A DNA stretch of 47,818 nt from NCBI GenBank assembly GCA_949295465.1, contig CASFKY010000014.1, positions 1 to 47,818 on the forward strand, read 5' to 3'. The stretch comes from an uncultured Oscillospiraceae bacterium (GTDB lineage: Bacteria > Bacillota > Clostridia > Oscillospirales > Ruminococcaceae). The notes beneath the pieces were generated by a model that was given only the letters and a program-made list of their open reading frames with translations, was not told the origin of the DNA and did not search any database. This document shows, piece after piece, positions 8,396-17,215 of this stretch; the first letter of the stretch is position 1; each line of letters begins with the position of its first letter. The position numbers were made by a program, and so were the translations under genes.

Positions 8396-9412
8396 ATGAT
8401 CATCTCTACCAAACGGGGCACGCCCCAGCAGGAAATCGACAAAATCATCAAGGAATTTGAGGACAAGGGCCTCTCGGTCACCCTCATCCGGGGCACCGAC
8501 TACAACGTGTTCGGCCTGGTGGGCGACACCACCAAGATCGACGAGAAGCTGGTGGCGGCCAACCCCTATGTGGAGAGCGTCACCCGCGTGTCCGCCCCCT
8601 ACAAGCGGGCCAACCGGCTGTTCCACGAGGCCGACACCATTGTGGACGTGAACGGCATCAAGATCGGCGGCAAGGAGAAGGTGGTGGTCATCGGCGGCCC
8701 CTGCAGCGTGGAGAGCGCCGAGCAGGTCTGCGACATTGCCCGCAAGGTAAAAGCCGGCGGCGGCAGCATGCTGCGGGGCGGCGCCTACAAGCCCCGCACC
8801 TCTCCCTACGCCTTCCAGGGCCTGGGCACCGAGGGCATCATGGACATGGTCAAGGCCCGGGAGGAGACCGGCCTGCCCATCGTCAGCGAGCTGATGAGCG
8901 AGGACAAGATCCCCGAATTTGAGGAGTATGTGGATGTGGTGCAGATCGGCGCCCGCAATATGCAGAACTTCAACCTGCTGAAGGCGGTGGGCAAGATGCA
9001 CAAGCCGGTGCTGCTCAAGCGGGGACTGGCCAACACCATCGAGGAGTGGATCATGTCCGCCGAGTACATCATGGCCGGCGGCAACGAGAATGTGATCTTC
9101 TGCGAGCGGGGCATCCGCACCTTTGAAAAATACACCCGCAACACCCTGGACCTGTCGGTCATTCCCATCCTGAAGCAGAAGAGCCACCTGCCCATCATCA
9201 TCGACCCCAGCCATGCCACCGGCGACTGGCGGCTGGTGGAGTCCATGAGCCTGGCCGCCGTGGCGGCGGGAGCCGACGGGCTGATCATCGAGGTGCACAA
9301 CGACCCCGAGCACGCCTGGAGCGACGGCGCCCAGAGCCTCAAGCCGGCCAAGTTCGCCCAGGTGGTGGAAAAGTGCCGGGCCGTGGCCAAAGCCGTGGGC
9401 CGGGAGATGTAA
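8396..9412 (+). CDS. aroF: 3-deoxy-7-phosphoheptulonate synthase (class I beta, with N-terminal ferredoxin-like domain)
   Basis: A 338-residue DAHP synthase, first step of the shikimate pathway (PEP + erythrose 4-phosphate). Residues 1 to about 70 form the FL/ACT-like regulatory extension found in Thermotoga- and Clostridia-type enzymes; the TIM barrel starts near VVVIGGPCSVES and includes RGGAYKPRTSPYAFQG, KRGLANTIEEW and IDPSHATGDW, the PEP and metal sites. The open frame extends 15 codons upstream, but ATG 8396 matches the family start and follows AAAAGGAG by about 11 bases. The regulatory domain suggests feedback control by Tyr or Phe. Confidence 0.96.
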   Translation: MIISTKRGTPQQEIDKIIKEFEDKGLSVTLIRGTDYNVFGLVGDTTKIDEKLVAANPYVESVTRVSAPYKRANRLFHEADTIVDVNGIKIGGKEKVVVIGGPCSVESAEQVCDIARKVKAGGGSMLRGGAYKPRTSPYAFQGLGTEGIMDMVKAREETGLPIVSELMSEDKIPEFEEYVDVVQIGARNMQNFNLLKAVGKMHKPVLLKRGLANTIEEWIMSAEYIMAGGNENVIFCERGIRTFEKYTRNTLDLSVIPILKQKSHLPIIIDPSHATGDWRLVESMSLAAVAAGADGLIIEVHNDPEHAWSDGAQSLKPAKFAQVVEKCRAVAKAVGREM

Positions 9413-9463
9413 AGCGCCCGCGGCACAAAACAGAGAACGCCCTGGCGGCCGGGAGAAAAGGAT

Positions 9464-10591
9464 ATGGAAAACAGAGCGAAACAATCCCCCCTGTTCAGCG
9501 TCATCGTGCCCCTCTACAACGCGGAGCGTTGGCTGGGCCGCTGCCTGGAGAGCATCGCGGCCCAGACCTTCCCGGACTGGGAGTGCATCCTGGTGGATGA
9601 CGGCTCCCAGGACGGCAGCGGGGTCCTGTGCGATGCCTGGTGCCAAAAAGATCCCCGCTTTCAGGTGATCCACCAGCCCAACAGCGGGGTGTCGCAGGCC
9701 CGCAACCGGGGGATGGAGCAGGCCAGGGGCAGCCAGATCCTCTTCTGCGACGCGGACGACGCCCTCTCCCCCTGTACCCTGGCGTATGCCGCAGAGATGC
9801 GGCAGAGCGCCCCCGGGGCCATGGTCATCTGGGGCTTTACCCATGACCGGGCCCGGTTTGAGGAGGAAGGGCAAAAGCCGCTCTCCTGGTCGCTGCTGCC
9901 CAAGGCGGCCTTTGACGGGCTGGCCTGGGTGGAAATTTTGTACAATGCGGTCTGGAACCGGCTGTTTGACGCCTCGCTGCTGCGGCAGAAGGGGCTGCTT
10001 TTCCGGGAGGAGCTGGGCCGGGCGGGGGCGGCCGTCCTCTGTGAGGATGGGGAGTTCGTGGCCCGGTATCTGGAGCAGTGCCAGCCTGAAACCGGCTGGC
10101 AGGTCGCCTATTGCCCGCTGCCCCTGTACTACTACAGCCAGGATAATCCGGCCTCCCTCTCCACCACCGCCACCGGCAAGGGGGAACCGGGGGCGGAGCC
10201 GGCCCTGCGGCCCCAGCTGGAACAGACCCTGCGGCGGGAGTGGGACGGGCTGAAGGCCTATGCGCCCCGATTCCCGGAGGAATACTGCCAGCAGCCGGAC
10301 GGGGTGGTGCTCCACTACCTGGAATCGGCGGCCCAGCTCATCCGCCAGAACCAGCGGGAGGGCAAGGAGATCCCCCGCAGTCTGCTGGCTCACCCCTGCA
10401 TGAGGGATATGCTGGATTACTGCCGGCGTCACCGGCTCTACTCCCCCTATTACCTGCCCCTCAGAACCCGCTGCTATTCTCTGGCGGGCCGGCTCTGGCG
10501 CCTGCAGGCTTCGGGCTCCCGCTGGTATGGCCGGCTGGATTGGCTGGGCTACTACCTGCTGGGCGGGCGGCTGCGGGGCTGGAAACACTGA
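9464..10591 (+). CDS. Family 2 glycosyltransferase
   Basis: A 375-residue GT-A fold enzyme. The N-terminal catalytic domain starts SVIVPLYNAERWLGRCLES, continues with VDDGSQDGSG (first Asp of the nucleotide-sugar site) and the DADDALSP metal-binding DXD-like motif. The region after about 220 is not recognisable beyond being typical for cell-surface GT2 enzymes; no strong membrane helix is seen, although the C terminus is aromatic and basic. It sits between aroF and aroA in the same direction with 51- and 63-base gaps, an odd place for a sugar transferase. Donor and acceptor are unknown. Confidence 0.88.
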   Translation: MENRAKQSPLFSVIVPLYNAERWLGRCLESIAAQTFPDWECILVDDGSQDGSGVLCDAWCQKDPRFQVIHQPNSGVSQARNRGMEQARGSQILFCDADDALSPCTLAYAAEMRQSAPGAMVIWGFTHDRARFEEEGQKPLSWSLLPKAAFDGLAWVEILYNAVWNRLFDASLLRQKGLLFREELGRAGAAVLCEDGEFVARYLEQCQPETGWQVAYCPLPLYYYSQDNPASLSTTATGKGEPGAEPALRPQLEQTLRREWDGLKAYAPRFPEEYCQQPDGVVLHYLESAAQLIRQNQREGKEIPRSLLAHPCMRDMLDYCRRHRLYSPYYLPLRTRCYSLAGRLWRLQASGSRWYGRLDWLGYYLLGGRLRGWKH

Positions 10592-10654
10592 ATCCCATCC
10601 ATCTGCCCCGGTCTGCCGGAGCGAAAGTTTGAAACAAAGAAAGAAGAATCTGCC

Positions 10655-12046
10655 ATGAAAGTGCATCTTTATCCCTGTCATCCGGGGGGCACGCTGGCTG
10701 CCCCTCCCTCCAAGAGTCTGTCCCATCGCTGCCTGCTGGCCGCCGGCCTGGGCCGGGGCCAGAGCCGGGTGGAAGGGCTGGATTTCTCCAAGGATGTGCA
10801 GGCCACCTGCGACTGTCTGCGGGCCCTGGGCGCCAAGGTGAAAACCGGCGAGGGCTGGGCCCTGGTGGAGGGGATCGGATTCCCCCAGCCTCCCGCCTTC
10901 CCCCTGGACTGCGGCGAGAGCGGCAGCACCCTGCGGTTCTTCATCCCCCTGGCAGGGCTGTTGGATGTGCCGGTGCGGCTGGTGGGCCACGGCCGGCTGA
11001 TGCAGCGGCCCCAGGCGGTGTATGAGCAGATCTTTGCCGAGCGGGGGCTTGCCTTCCGCCAGGACGGGGAGGGCATCACCCTGCGGGGCCCACTTCAGGC
11101 GGGGGAATATGCGCTGCGGGGGGATGTGTCCAGCCAGTTCATCACCGGGCTGCTCTTTGCCCTGCCCCTGCTGGAAGGGGACAGCCTGATCCGGCTGATC
11201 CCCCCGGTGGAGAGCCGCAGCTACATCGACCTCACCCTCTCGGCCCTGGCCGAGTTCGGGGTGCGTGCCTCCTGGAAGGACGAGTACACCCTTCTGGTGC
11301 CGGGCGGCCAGCGGTATATGGCCGGCTCGGCCCGGGTGGAAGGGGATTACAGCCAGGCCGCCTTTCTGGCGGTGCTGGGGGCTGTGCGGGGCGGCATCGC
11401 CCTCACCGGCCTCAAAAAGGAGAGTCTACAGGGCGACGCGGTCATCCTGGACATCCTGCGCCGGTGTGGGGCCCGCTTCACCCGCCGGGCCGACAAGATC
11501 ACCTTCCGGGCCTCGCAGCTGAAGGCCACCCGGGTGGATCTCTCCGACTGCCCCGATCTGGGGCCCATCCTGATGGTGCTGGCCCTCTTCTGCGAAGGGG
11601 AGACCGTCATCGAAAACGCGGGCCGGCTGCGGCTGAAGGAGAGCGATCGGATCGAGGCCATGCAAGAGGAGCTGGAAAAGTTCGGGGCCCAGGTGCGGTG
11701 TGAGGGGGATACCCTCTATATCCGGGGCTTTGGCCGGTGCGCCGCCGCCTTCGAGGAAAAGCAGAAGGGAGCCCTGATCCCTCTGCCCAGCCGGGCTCTG
11801 GTGGCCGCCCCGGCAGAGGTGAAGGCGCCCCGCTTCGGCGGCCGGGAGGAGACCGGCCTCCATGCGCCCCGCCTGCTGCTGGAGGGGCACAATGATCACC
11901 GGGTGGTGATGGCCCTGTCCGTTCTGGCCCTGGCCGGGGGCTTTGAGGCTGAGATCCAGGGTGCCCAGGCGGTGGAAAAGAGCTGGCCCTCCTTCTTTGA
12001 GGACCTGCGCAAGCTGAACGGAAAGGTGGAATACATCGATGGATAA
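10655..12046 (+). CDS. aroA: 3-phosphoshikimate 1-carboxyvinyltransferase (EPSP synthase) with an internal insertion
   Basis: A 463-residue EPSP synthase, longer than the usual 420-435. Family motifs: PPSKSLSHRCLLAAGL near the N terminus, DCGESGSTLRFFIPLAG (substrate/PEP site), GDVSSQFITGLL, and RLKESDRIEAM. The late motif HNDHRVVMALSV begins near residue 412 instead of close behind the preceding strand; about 40 extra residues (roughly 362-408, rich in Ala, Pro and Arg) lie in between. The last eight bases overlap tyrA. The reaction joins PEP to shikimate 3-phosphate. Confidence 0.96.
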   Translation: MKVHLYPCHPGGTLAAPPSKSLSHRCLLAAGLGRGQSRVEGLDFSKDVQATCDCLRALGAKVKTGEGWALVEGIGFPQPPAFPLDCGESGSTLRFFIPLAGLLDVPVRLVGHGRLMQRPQAVYEQIFAERGLAFRQDGEGITLRGPLQAGEYALRGDVSSQFITGLLFALPLLEGDSLIRLIPPVESRSYIDLTLSALAEFGVRASWKDEYTLLVPGGQRYMAGSARVEGDYSQAAFLAVLGAVRGGIALTGLKKESLQGDAVILDILRRCGARFTRRADKITFRASQLKATRVDLSDCPDLGPILMVLALFCEGETVIENAGRLRLKESDRIEAMQEELEKFGAQVRCEGDTLYIRGFGRCAAAFEEKQKGALIPLPSRALVAAPAEVKAPRFGGREETGLHAPRLLLEGHNDHRVVMALSVLALAGGFEAEIQGAQAVEKSWPSFFEDLRKLNGKVEYIDG

Positions 12047-12890
12047 GCGCAAGACCTACCTGGTGGTGGGCCTGGGGCTGCTGGGGGGCAAGTACGCCCT
12101 GGAGCTCTCCCGGGCCGGGTACCGGGTGCTGGGTATCAACCGAAGCCAGAGCAATCTGGACTGGGCCCTGGAGCAGGGCTATGTGGCCGAGGGCAAGACC
12201 CGGGATTTCACCGACCTGATCGCCCGGGCCGACCACATCATCTTCGGGCTGTATCCCACCGCCCTCATCCGCTGGATGGAACAGTGGGGCAGCTACATCC
12301 GCCCCGGCTGTATCGCCACCGATGTGTCCGGGGTCAAGACCGGCCTGGTGGACAAGGTGCAGGCCCTGATGCCCGCCGGCAGCGAGTTCATTGCCAGCCA
12401 CCCCATGGCCGGCAGGGAAGTGAGCGGGGTGCAGAACGCCGCCAAGGTGGATTTTTCCAGCGCCAACTTCATCATCACTCCCACCCAGCGCAATACCCCG
12501 GCGGCCATTGTCTGGATCACCGAGCTGGCCAATGAACTGGGCTTTGCCCGCATCAGCACTCTGACCCCCGCCCAGCATGATCGGATGATCGGCTATGTGA
12601 GCCAGCTGTGCCACGCCATCGCGGTGAGCCTGATGTGCGCCAGCGACAACGCGGACCTGGCCCAGTACACCGGGGACTCCTTCCGGGATCTCACCCGCAT
12701 CGCCAAGATCAACGCAGAGATGTGGGCCGAGTTGTTTTTGTGGAACCGGGAAAACCTGACGGCCCAGATCGACCAGTTCTCGGCGGCCCTCCAGCAGATG
12801 AAGGGCTACCTGGAAAAAGAGGACCGGGAGGGGCTGGAGGAGATGTTCCGGCTGTCCACCCAAAGACGCAGCGCCTTTGACCTGAAGTGA
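12039..12890 (+). CDS. tyrA: Prephenate dehydrogenase
   Basis: A 283-residue NAD(P)-dependent enzyme converting prephenate to 4-hydroxyphenylpyruvate for tyrosine. The Rossmann motif is VVGLGLLGGKYA; SHPMAGRE holds the catalytic His of the family, and the all-helical dimerisation half follows with QLCHAIAVSLM. No ACT domain is present at the C terminus, so tyrosine feedback would need another mechanism. The start codon lies inside the end of aroA (8-base overlap), which implies coupling. Last enzyme of the aromatic operon. Confidence 0.94.
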   Translation: MDKRKTYLVVGLGLLGGKYALELSRAGYRVLGINRSQSNLDWALEQGYVAEGKTRDFTDLIARADHIIFGLYPTALIRWMEQWGSYIRPGCIATDVSGVKTGLVDKVQALMPAGSEFIASHPMAGREVSGVQNAAKVDFSSANFIITPTQRNTPAAIVWITELANELGFARISTLTPAQHDRMIGYVSQLCHAIAVSLMCASDNADLAQYTGDSFRDLTRIAKINAEMWAELFLWNRENLTAQIDQFSAALQQMKGYLEKEDREGLEEMFRLSTQRRSAFDLK

Positions 12891-12924
12891 GGGGAGACAT
12901 CCCAACCTGAGAGGAGGAACCGCC

Positions 12925-13917
12925 ATGTCCCGGCAGGAAGGCCAGAAGGCCAAGCTCCTGGTGCTGAAAAATATTCTGGAACGAAAAACCGACGAGGATC
13001 ACCCCCTCAGTGTGCCCCAGCTCATTGAGGCACTGAAGGGGGAGGGGATCCAGGCCGAGCGCAAAAGCATCTACAACGATATCGAGGCTTTGCGGGAGAG
13101 CGGGGTGGATGTGGAGCTGAGCCGGGGCCGGGGCGGCGGCTACTATCTGGGCAGCCGCACCTTTGAGCTGCCGGAGCTCAAGCTCCTGGTGGACGCGGTG
13201 CAGGCCAGCCAGTTCATCACCAAGGAAAAGAGCAAAAAGCTCATCAAAAAGCTGGAGGGTCTCACCAGCGAGGCCCAGGCCAGCCGGATGCAGCGGCAGG
13301 TCTTTGTGTCCGGGCGGGTCAAGACCATGAACGAGAGCATCTATTACAGCGTGGATGCCCTCCACGAGGCCATCGCCCGGGACCGGCAGGTCCAGTTCCA
13401 GTATCTGGAGTGGGATCTGCGCAAGCGCCGGGTGCCCCGGCATGGGGGGCGGCTCTATCAGGTGAGCCCCTGGGCCCTGGCCTGGGAGAACGCCAACTAC
13501 TACCTGGTGGCTTACACCGAGGCGGGAATCCGCCACTATCGGGTGGACAAGATGAAGGGAGTGCGCCAGACCGACCTGCCCCGCCAGGGCAAGGCGGAGT
13601 TCCGCGCCCTGGACCTGGCTGCCTACACCCGCAAGATGTTCGGGATGTACGGCGGCCGGGAGGAGAAGGTCACTCTGAAATGCCCCAACCGGCTGGTGGG
13701 GGTCATGCTGGATCGGTTCGGCACCGAGGCGATCCTGGTGCCCCAGTCGGATGAGAGCTTTCATCTGACGGTGCCGGTGGCGGTAAGCCCCCAGTTTCTG
13801 GGCTGGGTCTGCGGTTTCGGGGGCGAGGTGAGCGTGGTAAGCCCCGCCGCCGTGCGCCAGGAGATGGCCCGGCTGGTGCAAAGCCTGGCCCAGACCTACC
13901 TGCCCGAACAGGAATAA
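12925..13917 (+). CDS. WYL-domain transcriptional regulator
   Basis: A 330-residue regulator. An N-terminal winged HTH (about 10-80; SVPQLIEALKGEGIQAERKS, then YNDIEALRESG) is followed from about 145 by a WYL domain (FQYLEWDLRKRRVPR, then SPWALAWENANYYLVAY) and a C-terminal WCX-type extension. WYL domains sense small ligands or nucleic acid and often control defence or stress genes; here it directly follows tyrA after a 34-base gap with its own SD (GAGAGGAGG), so it may be co-transcribed. Its target is unknown. A bidirectional terminator lies just after. Confidence 0.9.
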   Translation: MSRQEGQKAKLLVLKNILERKTDEDHPLSVPQLIEALKGEGIQAERKSIYNDIEALRESGVDVELSRGRGGGYYLGSRTFELPELKLLVDAVQASQFITKEKSKKLIKKLEGLTSEAQASRMQRQVFVSGRVKTMNESIYYSVDALHEAIARDRQVQFQYLEWDLRKRRVPRHGGRLYQVSPWALAWENANYYLVAYTEAGIRHYRVDKMKGVRQTDLPRQGKAEFRALDLAAYTRKMFGMYGGREEKVTLKCPNRLVGVMLDRFGTEAILVPQSDESFHLTVPVAVSPQFLGWVCGFGGEVSVVSPAAVRQEMARLVQSLAQTYLPEQE

Positions 13918-13921
13918 AAGC

Positions 13922-13953
13922 AAAAGCGCCTTTCCAACGGAAAGGCGCTTTTT
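13922..13953 (+). terminator. bidirectional intrinsic terminator between WYL and LysR genes
   Basis: AAAAGCGCCTTTCC-AAC-GGAAAGGCGCTTTTT: perfect stem flanked by A-run and T-run, serving the convergent genes on both strands. Confidence 0.93.
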
Positions 13954-13968
13954 GGTTGGCGGGTTTTT

Positions 13969-14880
13969 TCAGCCCAGCACATTCACATTGCATTTTTTCA
14001 GTTCTTCGATGTAGATGGAGCCCAGGGGGCTCACCTCAAAGCCCTGGCGCTTCACATAGCCGATGTGCATGATCTTGTCGCTGCGCAGCGGCACTGCCCG
14101 CCAGCCCTCCCCGTTCAGCTCCTCGCACAGGATGCCGGAACAGAGGGTGTAGCCCCCCAGCCCCACCATCAGGTTCAGGAGGGTGGCCCGGTCGCTGGCC
14201 TTGATGATCTGCCGGTAGTGGTAGGTGCTGTATACCTCCTCAGCCAGGTAGAAGGCCTGGTTGGAGCCCTGGTCAAAGGAGAGGCAGGGATAGGGTTCCA
14301 GGTCCTCCAGGCTCAGGCTCTTCCGATCGGCCAGGGGATGGGAGGCCGCCAGGAACACATAGGTGTTGCAGGCAAACAGCTCGGTGAATTCCAGCCCGTT
14401 GTCCGCCATCAGCTTGTGGAGGATCTCCCCATTGAAATCGTCAATATACAGCACGCCCAACTCTGACTTGTAGTTGCGCACATTTTCCAGGATCTCGGCG
14501 GTCTTGCACTCGTAGATGCCCAGGGCGTACTGATCCGGCCCGAACCGTTTGGCCATCTCGATGAAGGCCTTCACCGCGAAGGTGTAGTGCTGGCTGGAGA
14601 CGCTGAAGCTCTTTTTGCTCTCCTTTTTGTAAACGTATTTTTCTTCCGCCAGGCGGTACTGATTCACGATCTGGCGGGCATAGAGAAGAAACTCCTCCCC
14701 CTCCGGGGTGGGGTTCACCCCCCGGTTGGTGCGCCGGAAGATGGTCAGCCCGATCTCCTGCTCCAGATTGTGGATGCTGGCGGAGAGGCTGGACTGAGAG
14801 AGAAACAGGGCCTGAGCCGCCCGGTTCATGGAGGTCTGGTCCGCCACGGTCACGGCATAGATCAGCTGCTGCAAAGTCAT
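13969..14880 (-). CDS. LysR-family transcriptional regulator
   Basis: A 303-residue LysR regulator. The N-terminal winged HTH starts MTLQQLIYAVTVADQTSMNR and includes AAQALFLSQSSLSASIHNLE; the C-terminal effector-binding domain runs from about 90. ATG 14880 is preceded by AAAGGGA at 9 bases; the longer open frame upstream crosses the promoter and is not used. It is divergent from the dehydrogenase gene at 15473, the standard arrangement for a LysR regulator and its target. The effector is unknown; the downstream genes hint at an amino-acid-like or organic acid ligand. Confidence 0.93.
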   Translation of the reverse strand: MTLQQLIYAVTVADQTSMNRAAQALFLSQSSLSASIHNLEQEIGLTIFRRTNRGVNPTPEGEEFLLYARQIVNQYRLAEEKYVYKKESKKSFSVSSQHYTFAVKAFIEMAKRFGPDQYALGIYECKTAEILENVRNYKSELGVLYIDDFNGEILHKLMADNGLEFTELFACNTYVFLAASHPLADRKSLSLEDLEPYPCLSFDQGSNQAFYLAEEVYSTYHYRQIIKASDRATLLNLMVGLGGYTLCSGILCEELNGEGWRAVPLRSDKIMHIGYVKRQGFEVSPLGSIYIEELKKCNVNVLG

Positions 14881-14929
14881 GGAATCTGTCCCTTTCTGGC
14901 CGAAAAGCCGGCCGGCGTGAGATGGGTAC

Positions 14930-14958
14930 AGCGTACACCCCGCCAGGCCGGCTGTCAA
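14930..14958 (-). promoter_or_regulatory. candidate lysR promoter with overlapping dyad
   Basis: On the minus strand TTGACA (14953-14958) and a poor -10 TACGCT (14930-14935) are 17 bases apart. A dyad GTAC-AGC-GTAC (14926-14936) overlaps the -10, a possible autoregulatory site. Confidence 0.5.
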
Positions 14959-15472
14959 GAGAGATTGCCCTAAATGGCGACTTCCCCTCCAAGCCGTCAC
15001 AGCCAGCTCTTTTTGCACGCAGAAGACCACAGAGCAGGTGAACAGAGTTTCCTGCATCGGCCAAGATCCAGGGAGTTGGATAAAAAATCATCAAAAATGA
15101 AATTTTTATTCTTAAAATTGAGAAGTCAGAAAAGCTCAAAAAAAGGCCTTTTTTGTCAAAAAGACGAACCAGAATTTAACAAATAGAAAATAATTTTGTA
15201 TATTAAAATTTTTCGCAGAAAGTTAACAAGAAAATTTTTGCAGGAATTTAGTAAATCACCAAAAACAGCCTACACATAGAAAAAAGCAAAAAGGGATATT
15301 GTGCAGCCCAAAACAGGCAGAGTAGAATAAAAGTATCTTAAAAAGAAACAAAAGATCCAGGCGTGAATTCGTATAAAATACAAGTGACGCCAAGAGCAGA
15401 ACAAATACGGATCGAAAGAAAAAGGGAAAAACAGGGCACTGTCAGCCCTGGACAAAAAGGAGGTACGGATAC
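14959..15472. other. AT-rich intergenic region between lysR and the divergent dehydrogenase gene
   Basis: About 510 bases without a convincing gene. From 15080 to 15450 the composition drops sharply to AT-rich, unlike the surrounding coding DNA, with A/T tracts and the 16-base palindrome AAAAAAGGCCTTTTTT (15139-15154). A candidate promoter for the plus-strand gene is TTGTGC (15299-15304) and TAGAAT (15323-15328), spacer 18; a second TATAAA-like element lies near 15372. Short ORFs here have no recognisable product. Confidence 0.6.
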
Positions 15473-16603
15473 ATGGTCATGCAGCCGGACTACAACATCC
15501 TGGTGATCGGGATGGGAAATATCGGCAAATTTTTGATGCCCGCCTACCGGCAGCTGTTGGGAGACAGGATGAATACCCAGGTGTTCGGGGTGCGAAACAA
15601 CCCGGACAAGGTGGCGGAACTTCAAAAGCAGGTGCCCTTCCCGGTGTCGGCGGGCAACACCGACCAGCTTCTGCGGGAAAAACGGCCGGACATCGTGATT
15701 GTGGCCACCCCGCCCAAGACCATCCCGGTGGTGGCCGAGACCCAGCTGAAACCCTATTTTGAGGAGGCCCGCCAAAAGGGCTGGAACCTGCCGGACATTT
15801 ACACCTTCGGGCCCACGCCGGCCCCCCAGATGTATCTGGACCTCCTGGGTGAGGATGTGAATGTGGCAAAATTCCTGCCCAGCATGGCCACCGAAAAGCA
15901 GGGGGTGCCCCTGCAAAAGCTGGGGGCCGGGTTTGTGGTGTTTGGCCGGCCCTTCCCCAAGGACAGGGAGGCCCGGGCACTGGAATTCTCCAACATGTTC
16001 AGCCAAAGCTTTGTGGTGGACCAGGACGAGAGCCTGGTGGGCCTTTCCAGCAAGATCACCACCTACACCATCGCGGATTGCGTTTGTGCCATAGCCGACG
16101 GTCTGGCCGACGCGGGATACACGGTGCCGGTGAAGGACCTTGCCTCCTGCTGGCGGGCGGCATACCGGCGCCATGTGGGGCTGGAAGGGCAGGGCATGTA
16201 TCCCTGCGCCGAGACGGACGCCCCCGAGTATATCCGGCCTTTTGTAGAGCAGGTCTCCATCGCCTGGTATGAGGGGATTCTTCGGTATATCCTGTCGGTG
16301 GGCTGCCGGGAGGAATTGGCCCGGGGATTCCACGGGGCCAACTTTGAGGTGTTTGCGCTGGCGGCCCAGCTGGCCGACCGGCCGGAGCTGGAGGCGGATA
16401 TGGCCCGCCGGGCCACCAAGGGAGGCGTCACCGAAAAAGGTGTGTCCACCTTCCGTCAGTATTTCACCGAGCCGCTGCGCAAGGCCGCAGCCGACTGGGT
16501 GGGCGGCAATCTGCCCCAGAGCTTCTTTGACACGGCCGAGGGCATTGCCTATACCATCGATCTGACAGTCAATCGCCACGCCTACCGGCTGGCCAACCGA
16601 TAA
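15473..16603 (+). CDS. Pyrroline-5-carboxylate reductase-like NAD(P)-dependent oxidoreductase
   Basis: A 376-residue protein with an N-terminal Rossmann domain (NILVIGMGNIGKFLMPA, GxGxxG) and VIVATPPKTI at the end of the nucleotide fold, followed by a long helical half. Near residue 310 the segment ATKGGVTEKGVSTF resembles the P5C-reductase dimerisation motif. At 376 residues it is about 100 longer than ProC, so it is a relative rather than ProC itself. Substrate unknown; an imino or oxo acid is likely. ATG 15473 follows AAAAAGGAGG by 9 bases. It heads the operon that continues into the flavoprotein remnant. Confidence 0.75.
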   Translation: MVMQPDYNILVIGMGNIGKFLMPAYRQLLGDRMNTQVFGVRNNPDKVAELQKQVPFPVSAGNTDQLLREKRPDIVIVATPPKTIPVVAETQLKPYFEEARQKGWNLPDIYTFGPTPAPQMYLDLLGEDVNVAKFLPSMATEKQGVPLQKLGAGFVVFGRPFPKDREARALEFSNMFSQSFVVDQDESLVGLSSKITTYTIADCVCAIADGLADAGYTVPVKDLASCWRAAYRRHVGLEGQGMYPCAETDAPEYIRPFVEQVSIAWYEGILRYILSVGCREELARGFHGANFEVFALAAQLADRPELEADMARRATKGGVTEKGVSTFRQYFTEPLRKAAADWVGGNLPQSFFDTAEGIAYTIDLTVNRHAYRLANR

Positions 16604-16672
16604 GAGAAAACCCGAGCCAAGGTCCCGGGGTTTCACGTTCCCCCGGGGTCAAGGGTCAAAAAGGAGGGGAAT

Positions 16673-17215
16673 ATGAACGCTGCAGAACGAATTGACGCGG
16701 ATGTTTTGGTGATCGGCGGCTCTGGCGCCGGCGTGATGAGCGCAGTGGCGGCGGCCCGGGAAGGGGCCAAAGTGGTGCTGGTCTCCAAAGGCAAAGTGGG
16801 CAAAAACGGGAATGCCATCATGCTGGGCGGCAGCTTCGGCGTGGATGGCCAGGGCGCCCGGGATGTGTGCGGCGAGGCGGACGCCAACCAGGAGTATACC
16901 GCCGAGAGCCTGTTCCACAAGATGGTGGCCTGCGGCTTCGGCCTGGGAGACCAGGAGCTGCAAAAGCAGTTTGTGGAGGAAGGGCCCGAGGCAGTGCGGG
17001 AACTGCTGCAATGGGTGAAGGAGTGCGGGAGTACCTTTGTGTTCTCCCCCAAGGCCTGCCGGTGGAGAGCCGGCGGCGTGGCGTCCGGCAACGCGCTGCG
17101 GCACGGGCTGGACTCCCACCGGGAGATCGCTGCCTATGAGGACACCATCATCTCGGATCTTTTGACCAGCGACGGGAAGGTGTGCGGCGCGGTGGGCTTC
17201 GAGGTGTTCACCGGC
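16673..17215 (+). pseudogene. FAD-dependent oxidoreductase, N-terminal fragment joined to a TRAP permease
   Basis: About 180 residues of a fumarate-reductase/SdhA-type flavoprotein: the dinucleotide motif VLVIGGSGAGVMSAVAAARE, VVLVSKGKVGKNGNAIM, and a beta-strand ending GKVCGAVGFEVFTG. A full family member has 450-550 residues; everything after this point is missing. The frame runs without interruption into TRAP permease sequence near 17216-17235 and stops at 17594-17596. The SD (AAAAAGGAGGGG) is good, so a chimeric protein of 307 residues could be made, but it would lack most of the flavin and substrate domain. Best read as a deletion product or an assembly join. Confidence 0.8.
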
